A DNA stretch of 5,901 bases from Deltaproteobacteria bacterium. GTDB taxonomy: Bacteria; Myxococcota; XYA12-FULL-58-9; JAUUZB01. The position numbers and the translations under genes are program-made. Below, piece after piece: positions 1 through 5,784 of this stretch (position 1 is its first letter; every line of letters begins with the position of its first letter). The notes beneath the pieces were generated by a model. That model did not search any database. It was given only the letters and a program-made list of their open reading frames with translations, and was not told the origin of the DNA. The DNA lies in the NCBI GenBank assembly GCA_030590185.1, contig JAUUZB010000310.1, forward strand, positions 1 to 5,901, in the 5' to 3' direction.

Positions 1-189
1 CTGACCGCCATCGGGGATCCCGCGGCGCTGGCCGAGCGCATCGTGGCCGCCTGGGGCCGGGACGATCTAGACGACATCGCTGAGGCCGCTCGTGGCACCG
101 TGCGGGCGTTGGCGCCGGGACAGACCATTCGGGCGCTGTGCGACTATTACCGTGGAGTGATCGCGCAGCACCGCGGGCGACGGCCGTAG
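1..189 (+). CDS. C-terminal end of a probable family 4 (group 1) glycosyltransferase, partial
   Basis: Frame 1 is open from the left edge to a TAG at 187-189 and gives 62 residues; the start lies outside the window. The fragment reads GDPAALAERIVAAW, then a helical stretch ending in AEAARGTVRAL, then a last helix IRALCDYYRGVI and a basic tail. The pattern G-D-P-x-x-L-A-x-x-I, followed by an A-R-x-x-V segment and a closing helix with Y-R near the end, is typical of the last two helices of GT-B fold glycosyltransferases of family GT4. The catalytic part is not visible, so donor and acceptor are unknown. It converges on the asparagine synthase gene across an AT-rich gap and so belongs to a different transcription unit. 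The family call rests on a short fragment. Reading-frame composition supports it being coding. Confidence 0.6.
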   Translation: MTAIGDPAALAERIVAAWGRDDLDDIAEAARGTVRALAPGQTIRALCDYYRGVIAQHRGRRP

Positions 190-371
190 CGCTGGGACCT
201 ATCGATTCCGTCTCCGGCCCGCTCCGGGACGGGGACCAAGTATTGTTCAATATTATATCGAGTGTATCTGAGGCGCTCAGGGGAATATTTCGAGCATAGT
301 ATATGGAGGTTAGTATTTTGGAGCTAATATTGTGGGACGAATGTAATCGAAAGGCGTCACCGGCTGAGTTT
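190..371. other. AT-rich intergenic gap between convergent genes
   Basis: This gap separates the end of the glycosyltransferase fragment (+) from the end of the asparagine synthase gene (-). From about 238 to 355 it is visibly much richer in A and T than the coding DNA on either side. It holds several small symmetries: a stem-loop at 208-232, TATTG-TT-CAATA at 241-252, CTGAG-GCG-CTCAG at 268-280, and two adjacent near-copies of a 14-15 base unit at 297-325. No gene of useful length is seen. It probably contains the 3' ends of two converging transcripts. Confidence 0.6.
208..232. terminator. Stem-loop downstream of the glycosyltransferase stop, possible terminator
   Basis: Nineteen bases after the TAG at 187-189, CCGTC-T-CCGG pairs with CCGG-GACGG around the loop CCCGCT. 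This gives nine G/C-rich base pairs with one bulged T. The position suits a terminator for the rightward gene. It is not followed by a T-run on either strand (the + strand continues GGGACCAAGTATTG), so it does not meet the classical intrinsic-terminator pattern. It may work with a factor, act as a 3'-end stabilising structure, or be chance in GC-rich DNA. Confidence 0.35.
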
Positions 372-2225
372 TTAATCCCGCCGCAACCACAATTCCAAGA
401 TCAATAGCGTGAAAAGCTGGTAGATCGGAAAAAACTCGCTCCGTCGTGCCCGCTCCACGTAGCTCTCGAGCCCCCGGCGGTCGAGGATCTCCGCTAACCG
501 ACCATCGTTGCCCAACAGAGTCCGGTCGCAGGTCGCCATGAGGTCGGACCTGGCCCAGGCGCGGGCGGGGAGGCCGAAGCCGGTTTTGGGTTGGTCGACA
601 TACCAGGCGGGCAGATAACGCGAGGCGAGGGCGCGCAGCACCGGCTTCAACACGCCCCGGTGGTAGGTGTTGGCGCCGCTGAGTCGGGCCGCGAAGGCCG
701 CCACCTCCCGGTCGAGCAGCGGGCAGCGGACCTCTAGGGCGTGGGCCATGCTCATGCGGTCGACCTTGGTCAGCACGGCGCCCGGCAGGTAGGTGTTAGC
801 GTCGAGGCCGCGCAGGCGGTCGATCAGCGGCAGGTGGGTGGCGTCGAGGCCCTCCCGCCAAGAGCCCACCAGCGCCTCGACGGCGGGGGAGGGCGGCCGT
901 CCAAGGAGATCCGCGAGTTGGTCCAACGGAAACATCAACCAGCGCGAGTTGCAGTAGCCCGTGCCCGGGCTCCACCATTCGCGCTGCCGCACGGCCCGCT
1001 TTAGCCGCGTCTGCCAATCGGCCGCCTCGCGCAGGGTGTCCCGATAGCGTCCGTAGCCACCGAACAACTCGTCGCCCCCGTCGCCGGACAGGGCGACCGT
1101 AACCCGCTCGCGGCAGAAGGCGCTCAACAGGAAGGTCGGCAGACAGCTGCTGTCGCCGAGCGGTTCATCGAGCGCCGCGGCGATGGTCGGCAACATCTCC
1201 AGGGCATTCGGCTCGAGGACCCGGTCGAAGTGCTCGCTGCCGAGGTGGCGGGCGGCCTCACGGGCGGCGAGGTGCTCCGACTCAGGGGCGCCGGCAAAGC
1301 CGATGCTGAAGGACTTCACCGGGATGCCGAGTCGTTTGGTGATCATCGCCACCACCACGGCTGAGTCGATGCCGCCGCTGAGGAAGGCGCCTACTGGCAC
1401 GTCGCTGCGCAGCCGGCGCTCCACCGCGCGTATCAGGATCGGCTCGAGCTCATCGGCGAGGCGAGCGAAGTGGCGGCGGTGCCCGAGGCGGGGGGGACGG
1501 GGCGCCCGTGCTACCGGCGGGGCGATGCCGAATGTGAAGTGTCGCCCGCTGGATTCCCGGAGCTCACCGTCGCGGACGTCGAAGCACTGCCAGCTCCCGG
1601 GCTCGAGCTTGGTGCAGTCGGCGTAGATGGTGCGAGGGGCGGGAAAGTACTGCAGGAGCAGGTAGTGCTCAATCGCTTCCGGGTCGATGCGGCTGGTGAC
1701 CCCAGGCATGTCGCGCAGGGCGCGGAGCTCGGAGGCGAAGGCGAGCCAGCCGTCACCCCGGGCGACGTAGAGGGGCTTCTTGCCAAACGGATCGCGGGCT
1801 AGGGACAGGCGCTGGGCATCCTCCTCCCACAGGGCGAAGCCGTACATGCCCTCCAGCAGCCCGAGCCCGTCGGGGTTGAACCGGCGTTGGAGGGTGAGCA
1901 GGACCTCGGTGTCCGTATTGGTGGCGAAGCGGACGCCGAGCTGCTCCTGTTGTGCGCGCAGCTCGAGGTAGTTGTAGATCTCGCCGTTGAAGGTCAGCGC
2001 CGTATTGCTGTCGGGGGACACCATCGGTTGGTGACCCTGGGCCGAAAGATCGAGGATCGACAGGCGACGATGCCCGAGGGTGCAGATCCCGTTGGCCGAT
2101 TGCCATAGCCCGGCGTCATCCGGTCCGCGGTGGGCGAGGCGATCGCAGGCGGCGGTGACCGCACGTCGGCAGGCCTCGGGACCGAGGCGTTGTCGGTAGT
2201 CGATGATGCCGGCGATACCGCACAC
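372..2225 (-). CDS. asnB: Asparagine synthase (glutamine-hydrolysing), AsnB family
   Basis: The 617-residue protein has an N-terminal class II glutamine amidotransferase domain (about 1-210) and a C-terminal ATP-pyrophosphatase synthase domain (about 250-600). The start is GTG at 2225, forced because Cys2 (MCGIAG) must become the N-terminal nucleophile after Met removal. Glutaminase signatures are RGPD (33-36), GHRRLSILD (51-59), FNGEIYNY (79-86), NTDTEV (103-108) and RDPFGKKPLY (144-153). Synthase signatures are the PP-loop SGGIDS (283-288), LDEPLGDSS (352-360), SGDGGDELFGGY (380-391) and KVDRMSMAHALEVRCPLLD (487-505). All key motifs are intact. The family moves ammonia from glutamine to an acyl-adenylate, classically aspartate to asparagine. 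It is longer than the roughly 554-residue E. coli AsnB and resembles copies found in glycan or secondary-metabolite clusters, which may amidate other carboxylates such as sugar acids. It is the last gene of the operon, 23 bases after the methyltransferase. The family is certain; the substrate is not. Confidence 0.95.
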   Translation of the reverse strand: MCGIAGIIDYRQRLGPEACRRAVTAACDRLAHRGPDDAGLWQSANGICTLGHRRLSILDLSAQGHQPMVSPDSNTALTFNGEIYNYLELRAQQEQLGVRFATNTDTEVLLTLQRRFNPDGLGLLEGMYGFALWEEDAQRLSLARDPFGKKPLYVARGDGWLAFASELRALRDMPGVTSRIDPEAIEHYLLLQYFPAPRTIYADCTKLEPGSWQCFDVRDGELRESSGRHFTFGIAPPVARAPRPPRLGHRRHFARLADELEPILIRAVERRLRSDVPVGAFLSGGIDSAVVVAMITKRLGIPVKSFSIGFAGAPESEHLAAREAARHLGSEHFDRVLEPNALEMLPTIAAALDEPLGDSSCLPTFLLSAFCRERVTVALSGDGGDELFGGYGRYRDTLREAADWQTRLKRAVRQREWWSPGTGYCNSRWLMFPLDQLADLLGRPPSPAVEALVGSWREGLDATHLPLIDRLRGLDANTYLPGAVLTKVDRMSMAHALEVRCPLLDREVAAFAARLSGANTYHRGVLKPVLRALASRYLPAWYVDQPKTGFGLPARAWARSDLMATCDRTLLGNDGRLAEILDRRGLESYVERARRSEFFPIYQLFTLLILELWLRRD

Positions 2226-2232
2226 GTCGAGG

Positions 2233-2239
2233 CTCCCCT
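2233..2239 (-). promoter_or_regulatory. Ribosome binding site that fixes the GTG start of asnB
   Basis: Read on the minus strand this is AGGGGAG, seven bases before the GTG at 2225-2223. It lies wholly in the 23-base gap after the methyltransferase stop. It supports the GTG start that places the nucleophilic cysteine at residue 2. Confidence 0.75.
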
Positions 2240-2248
2240 GGCGCAGCC

Positions 2249-3373
2249 CTAGCCGAGATCGCCGCGCGCGACATAGCGCCTGGCGTTGGTGTTGGGGTCG
2301 GAGTTGTCGGAGGTTGAGAAATAGAGGGTGTCGTCGGGGCTGTGCAGGAAACGCCCGTTGCCGTACGTTCGGATCGCCGCAGGCTCGGCTCGTGAGAAAC
2401 CCAGGGGGATGCTGTCCTCGTAGAGCATCGAGCGCGGGCCCTCGGCCGCCAGGCTCGCCGGGGGGGCCGGGGCGGCGTCCGGCAGGGTGGCGATCCAGCA
2501 GTGGCCCGCATCGTGGCTGTACGGCGCCCGCAACTCCAGCGCCGGCCGGGCGGCGAGCACCTCATCCCAGTAGTTGCGGCACCCCGTTGGCCGAAAGAGA
2601 TATTCGCTGTTGCCCCCGCCGGCGTTGAGGTTGGCGATCTCCAACCCGAGATGGTCGCGGCCGAAGGCGATCGTCTCTAGGTTGCCGGCGAACTCCATCG
2701 GGTAGCCACCGAGCCAGTCCTTGACGTCGGTGTAGAAAGACATGCCGCGGTTCTTTTTGTAGGCGAGGATGGCGCGGAGCGGATTGTCGCGGGCCCGCAA
2801 GGTGGGCAGCACGGTATGGCTCCAGATGTGGCTCGCCTCTAACCAACGCCTAGCGAGGGCGCCGGAGCGATTGTAGCGCTCCTTTTTCGCGATCCAATAG
2901 GACGGGGGCGGATCGATGTAGACCTCGGAGCAGTAGAGCGCCACGTAGAGGACGCCGTCGCTGGCCAACGGCAGTCGTGCGTTCTCCAGCGCCCGCCAGA
3001 GGTCGCCGGTGTGATGCAGAACTCCCCAGGAGTAGACGATGTCGGCGTGCGCAAGGCTCGCCATCAGCGCGCGATCGAGGACGTCGCCCTGGGAGATCAA
3101 CCAATCGCCGGGGCTGCCGGCCCGTCGCCACAACCGTTCGGTGGTCTCCACCGCGATCGGATCGTAGTCGAAGCTGACCACCGGACGGGCGCCGGCCCGG
3201 TATGCCGCCATGGAGTGCAGGCCGCTGCCGCAACCGATGTCGAGGAAGGAGCTGCCATTGAGATCGCGGCGGCGCAAGAAACCGAGGAGGTGGCGGCGCG
3301 CGATGGCCAGGCGCTCCTCGCTGAAGTGCTTCTTCTCCCAGTCGTCCCAGTTTTTTCCAAAGCCGTAACGCAT
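2249..3373 (-). CDS. Class I SAM-dependent methyltransferase with an extra C-terminal module
   Basis: The 374-residue protein starts at ATG 3373 with only a weak Shine-Dalgarno site. A Rossmann-type methyltransferase domain covers about residues 20-150. Motif I is LDIGCGSGLHS (44-54). The acidic end of strand 2 is SFDYD (67-71). QGDVLD (95-100) precedes the post-core motif VYSWGVLHHTG (113-123). A later conserved-looking patch is DVKDWLGGYPMEF (216-228). The first 70 or so residues match the layout of stand-alone small-molecule methyltransferases. After residue 295 comes a Pro/Ala linker and then a distinct tail of about 60 residues, with LYEDSIPLGF (317-326) and DTLYFSTSDNSDPNTN (348-363). 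That tail is not part of the methyltransferase fold. From memory, similar tails occur at the ends of various surface-polysaccharide enzymes. It sits 38 bases after the oxidoreductase gene and 23 before asnB, so the three are probably co-transcribed. The acceptor substrate is unknown. Confidence 0.88.
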   Translation of the reverse strand: MRYGFGKNWDDWEKKHFSEERLAIARRHLLGFLRRRDLNGSSFLDIGCGSGLHSMAAYRAGARPVVSFDYDPIAVETTERLWRRAGSPGDWLISQGDVLDRALMASLAHADIVYSWGVLHHTGDLWRALENARLPLASDGVLYVALYCSEVYIDPPPSYWIAKKERYNRSGALARRWLEASHIWSHTVLPTLRARDNPLRAILAYKKNRGMSFYTDVKDWLGGYPMEFAGNLETIAFGRDHLGLEIANLNAGGGNSEYLFRPTGCRNYWDEVLAARPALELRAPYSHDAGHCWIATLPDAAPAPPASLAAEGPRSMLYEDSIPLGFSRAEPAAIRTYGNGRFLHSPDDTLYFSTSDNSDPNTNARRYVARGDLG

Positions 3374-3411
3374 CGCTTCAGGCCGATGATCCCGAAGCGG
3401 CGGGGTATTGT

Positions 3412-4665
3412 CTAGCTTCGACTGGAGATGAGCCGTTGATCCCAGCCGAGCCCGATGTCGATGGCCGGGAAGGAGCCGCGGCCAAAGAAGACGTGCCGGG
3501 CGACGGCGTCGAGGGGGGCCTTGGCGAGCAGGGAGAAGGCTGCCTCGACCATGAGAGGGTGGCGCAGGTGCTTGAAGAAGCGCCGCACGAAGCGCCGGGA
3601 GACGAAGCGCGAACGGAAGCGCTGGCCGTCATAGGCGAGCAGCGGGTTGTGCTCCGGGGCGAAGCCGTTGACCGACAGGTAGCGCGGGATCACCCGCGCC
3701 GCGAGCTCAGACAAGCGCATGCAGGCGTCGAGGCCACCGGCGGTGAGGGGCGAGACCGCGCCGGCCGCGTCGCCGACCAGCAGGCCCCGGGGACCAGCGA
3801 TGTTGCCGAGCACGCCGCCCACCGGGATCCTCCCGCCCCGGCGCTCGATGCGTTCGGCCCGGTCCGGATCGATCCCGAAGCGACGTTGGACTTGGGTGCG
3901 GAAGGTGGCCAGCGCCTCCACCGGGTTGAAACGTTCGGCGTAGCCGCCGAGCCCGACGTGCACCGCCTCGCCGTCGTCCACCACCCAGGCTACGTAGCCG
4001 GGGGCGAGCTCTGGGCCGAGGAAACAATGGAAGGCCGGGGGGCGCGTGCCCCGGTCGCTGGGCAGGCCGTGGAGCACGTCCTCGATGCCGACGATGAAGT
4101 CCCGGTTGCGATCCAGGCCCAGATCCTGGGCGACCCGGGAGCGGGCGCCGTCGGCGCCGACCACGAACCGGGCCCGGACGTAGCGGGTTCCGGTTGGGGT
4201 CACGAAGCGCAACACCGACCCGCCGTTGAGCGGTTCGCAATAGTGGTAGCGGTGCTCCGGCGCCCAGTCGACACCGCAGCTCTCGGCGTCCCTAAGAAAG
4301 TGCCGGTAGATCCCAGCCACGTCGGCGACCCGAAACTCCGGCTCGTTGCCTCGCAGGTGCAGCTCGCGGCCCTTGGGGGAGTAGAGGGTCACCCGGTCGA
4401 CCGCGGGTCCGAGGCAGCTCTCCGGCAGCACGAAGTCCTCGAGGGTCTTGCGCACGAAGATGCCGGTGGTCTGCACCGGGTCGCCGACTTCCTCTTTTTG
4501 ATCGGCGAGCAGGACCTTGAGGCCGGCGCGGCCGAGCAGACGGGCCGCCTGCAAGCCGGCGAGGCCAGCGCCAATGACCGCGACGTCGTACTGCGGCAGG
4601 TGTCCGATGCGACGCGAGGAGGGGGAGGGTGGGGAAGAGGAGGGCTGCGATGGGGTGCTGCTCAT
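3412..4665 (-). CDS. FAD-dependent oxidoreductase, geranylgeranyl-reductase type
   Basis: The 417-residue protein starts at ATG 4665. Its start overlaps the stop of the regulator gene as ATGA, and an AGGA lies about ten bases upstream. After a disordered Ser/Pro stretch (2-17) comes the dinucleotide-binding fold YDVAVIGAGLAGLQAARLLG (26-45), whose second strand ends in an acidic residue (LLAD, 52-55). VVGADGARSRV (168-178) is the NAD(P)/FAD 'DG' motif. RRGGRIPVGG (275-284) and GLLVGDAAGAVSPLTAGG (294-311) form the second FAD-ribose/phosphate site. This order fits p-hydroxybenzoate-hydroxylase-like flavoproteins, and the GDAAG...PLTAGG form points to the geranylgeranyl reductase group, which saturates isoprenoid double bonds. 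The usual Y-x-W-x-F-P substrate motif of that group appears only as GYVAWVV (223-229), so reduction of a prenyl chain is an inference. A hydroxylase or dehydrogenase on another lipid or aromatic is possible. No transmembrane helix is evident. Confidence 0.85.
   Translation of the reverse strand: MSSTPSQPSSSPPSPSSRRIGHLPQYDVAVIGAGLAGLQAARLLGRAGLKVLLADQKEEVGDPVQTTGIFVRKTLEDFVLPESCLGPAVDRVTLYSPKGRELHLRGNEPEFRVADVAGIYRHFLRDAESCGVDWAPEHRYHYCEPLNGGSVLRFVTPTGTRYVRARFVVGADGARSRVAQDLGLDRNRDFIVGIEDVLHGLPSDRGTRPPAFHCFLGPELAPGYVAWVVDDGEAVHVGLGGYAERFNPVEALATFRTQVQRRFGIDPDRAERIERRGGRIPVGGVLGNIAGPRGLLVGDAAGAVSPLTAGGLDACMRLSELAARVIPRYLSVNGFAPEHNPLLAYDGQRFRSRFVSRRFVRRFFKHLRHPLMVEAAFSLLAKAPLDAVARHVFFGRGSFPAIDIGLGWDQRLISSRS
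4621..4644 (+). other. Potential G-quadruplex motif in the template strand near the oxidoreductase start
   Basis: Four G-runs of at least three (4621-4625, 4627-4629, 4631-4634, 4642-4644) are separated by loops of 1, 1 and 7 bases, which satisfies the usual G3+N1-7 rule. They lie opposite the Ser/Pro-rich codons 8-15 of the oxidoreductase, just downstream of the ATGA overlap. Because the gene is read from the minus strand, the G-runs are in the template strand. Folding is not shown by sequence alone, and TCC/CCC serine and proline codons could produce the pattern by themselves. Confidence 0.4.
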
Positions 4666-5060
4666 GGTGCTTCAGTCCTGGCGCGGCGGGTGGCCTCGAT
4701 CAGGGCCTCCATGTGACACAGGTAGCGTTCGAGGGCCCCGCGGCCCTCCGGGGTGATCTGGTACTCGGTGCGCGGCTGGCGGCCGGCGAAGAACTTACGG
4801 CAGTTGAGGTAGTTGGCCTCCTCGAGCTTGCGGGCATGCACGCTCAGGTTGCCGTCGGTGGCCGTGAGGATTTCCTTGAGGTCGTGAAAGCTGAGGGTGT
4901 CGTTGACCGCTAGCGCGCTCATGATTCCGAGGCGCATGCGCCCGTGGATCAGTCGGTCGAGCCGGGGGGCGCTCGCCGGTGCCCGCGCCGCGGCTCTGGA
5001 CTGCGCCGTGGACGTGGACGTTGACCGCGCCCGCTCCGCGTTTGTGCCGCGCCTAGCCAC
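4662..5060 (-). CDS. Winged-helix transcriptional regulator (ArsR/PadR-like, HTH_34 type)
   Basis: The 132-residue protein starts at GTG 5060, with GAGG seven bases upstream (5071-5068). The N-terminal 31 residues are low-complexity (Ser/Thr, then Ala/Arg). The winged helix spans about 33-112. LDRLIHGRMRLGIMSAL (34-50) forms helix 1. LSFHDLKEIL (56-65) leads to the recognition region TDGNLSVHARKLEEANYL (68-85). The wing is RKFFAGRQPRTEYQITPEGR (88-107). A final helix, ALERYLCHMEALIEATRR, could mediate dimerisation. This TDGNLS-H-KLEE/R-K-F-G-R-P-R-T-Y pattern is characteristic of the small regulators grouped as HTH_34 or 'winged helix DNA-binding'. No metal-binding cysteine pair of the ArsR sensor type is seen (Cys87 is isolated, and Cys113 lies in the last helix). 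It overlaps the membrane-protein gene by eight bases and the oxidoreductase gene by four, so the three are translationally linked. It probably represses its own operon through the inverted repeat at 5701-5721. Confidence 0.88.
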   Translation of the reverse strand: MARRGTNAERARSTSTSTAQSRAAARAPASAPRLDRLIHGRMRLGIMSALAVNDTLSFHDLKEILTATDGNLSVHARKLEEANYLNCRKFFAGRQPRTEYQITPEGRGALERYLCHMEALIEATRRARTEAP

Positions 5061-5673
5061 CGTAACGCCTCGCGATCAGTAGGCCGGCTACCAGATGCAA
5101 GCCGCCAAAACCGATTCCGGCCCAGACGTTGCCCCAGCCGGCCGGGGTGAACAGGGCGGCCATGCCGACCAGCATGAAAGACATCCCCATCACCGGCACG
5201 ATGCGAATCGAAAAGGCCCCGGCGGTAGTGACCCCGACGCCATAGAGCAGCAGCCAGAGACCCATGATCGGGTCGGTGAGGTCGGCCCGGTAGAGCACCC
5301 CGGTCAGAACCGCCCCGGCGACCATGGGTGGCGATAGGCTCAGGGCGAACTTGCGACCCGGCCCGCGCAGCAGGCTGTCGGAGGCGGCCCGGGCCTTTTT
5401 GGCCATGGTGATCCCGCCAATGGCGATGGCGCCCACCGCGGCGAGCAGCCAGATCCGCAGCCAGTACTCAGGGGCGGTCCCGAGGCTCAACACCGCGGCC
5501 GCGGCCCCGACCACACCCATCCCAGCCAAGCCCCAGCCGGGCACGGCCGTGAAGGAACCGGCGTTCTCCATGGTCTTGCGGATGAACCGCAGGTTGTCCA
5601 TCGCCTCGCTGTGCAGGGCGATGGGTTCGTCTTCGGGGGGCGGGATCGGTGCTGATGTCACGGTGGGGAGCAT
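5053..5673 (-). CDS. Six-helix membrane protein of unknown function, partner of the regulator
   Basis: The 206-residue protein is read from ATG 5673. The frame is open further to a TTG at 5700, but that codon abuts the operator and has no ribosome site; the ATG has only a weak AGGA eleven bases away. A Pro/acidic N-terminus (9-17) is followed by a patterned segment DNLRFIRKTMENAGSFTAVP (26-45), which looks like a conserved cytosolic lead-in helix. Six hydrophobic segments follow at about 46-66, 72-90, 110-128, 135-154, 157-175 and 183-201. Short basic loops such as KKAR (92-95) and RGPGRK (103-108) suggest an inner-membrane protein with its ends in the cytoplasm. There is no signal peptide and no catalytic or transport signature I can name. 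From memory, proteins with this LRFIR-x-TM-E...FTAVPG lead-in sit next to HTH_34 regulators in other bacteria. The 8-base overlap with the regulator supports a functional pair, for example a sensor or anti-regulator, but that is inference. Confidence 0.8.
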   Translation of the reverse strand: MLPTVTSAPIPPPEDEPIALHSEAMDNLRFIRKTMENAGSFTAVPGWGLAGMGVVGAAAAVLSLGTAPEYWLRIWLLAAVGAIAIGGITMAKKARAASDSLLRGPGRKFALSLSPPMVAGAVLTGVLYRADLTDPIMGLWLLLYGVGVTTAGAFSIRIVPVMGMSFMLVGMAALFTPAGWGNVWAGIGFGGLHLVAGLLIARRYGG

Positions 5674-5700
5674 GTACGGGAAAGTCCTGGTTTGCGTCAA

Positions 5701-5721
5701 GTACTTTGTAATGCAAAGTAC
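5701..5721. promoter_or_regulatory. Perfect inverted repeat, candidate operator for the winged-helix regulator
   Basis: GTACTTTG (5701-5708) and CAAAGTAC (5714-5721) are exact reverse complements around TAATG. The 13-base centre-to-centre spacing of the arms is suitable for a dimeric winged-helix protein contacting two adjacent major grooves. The site is the first thing upstream of the five-gene operon. On the minus strand it is directly followed by TTGACG (5700-5695), a 5/6 match to a sigma-70 -35 box. The best-spaced -10 (GTACAT, 5677-5672) is poor and would overlap the chosen ATG. The promoter position is therefore unresolved: the promoter may overlap the repeat, or translation may begin later, at Met25 (5601). 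Confidence 0.7.
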
Positions 5722-5741
5722 CGAACACCGTTAGATATTCC

Positions 5742-5775
5742 CGCGGTTGGGGATCCCGTGGATCCCCGCTCCGCG
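5742..5775. repeat. Strong stem-loop upstream of the operon
   Basis: GGGGATCC (5749-5756) pairs perfectly with GGATCCCC (5760-5767) around a CGT loop. An outer pair, CGCGG (5742-5746) with CCGCG (5771-5775), closes over a small TT/GCT internal loop. This gives 13 base pairs in all. There is no T-run on either side, so it is not a standard intrinsic terminator. It could mark the 3' end of a transcript entering from the right, insulate the operon, or be a REP-like extragenic palindrome. Confidence 0.5.
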
Positions 5776-5784
5776 CTTCGGCCT

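Noticed and set aside
318..407. Possible 29-residue + strand peptide starting with TTG, with GGAGG eight bases upstream
   Set aside because: The Shine-Dalgarno match and spacing are good. However, the start is the rare TTG, the peptide has no recognisable feature, and it runs into the 3' end of asnB. It is most likely chance in the AT-rich gap.
1488..1504. G-rich run within asnB as a second quadruplex
   Set aside because: It has only two long G-runs nearby and does not meet the four-run rule.
3011..3415. 134-codon open frame on the + strand, antisense to the methyltransferase
   Set aside because: The opposite strand encodes an intact methyltransferase with all its motifs. This frame shows no domain and is expected from codon bias.
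3436..4716. 426-codon open frame on the + strand, antisense to the oxidoreductase
   Set aside because: It is in a GC-rich shadow frame of a gene with clear FAD motifs. Its translation is low-complexity (Ala, Gly, Glu, Arg, Val) with no recognisable domain, and it crosses the regulator junction.
5695..5700. TTGACG as a clear sigma-70 -35 box
   Set aside because: The -35 match is good, but the hexamer at the correct spacing (GTACAT) is a poor -10 and overlaps the preferred start codon. It is kept only as a possibility in the operator entry.
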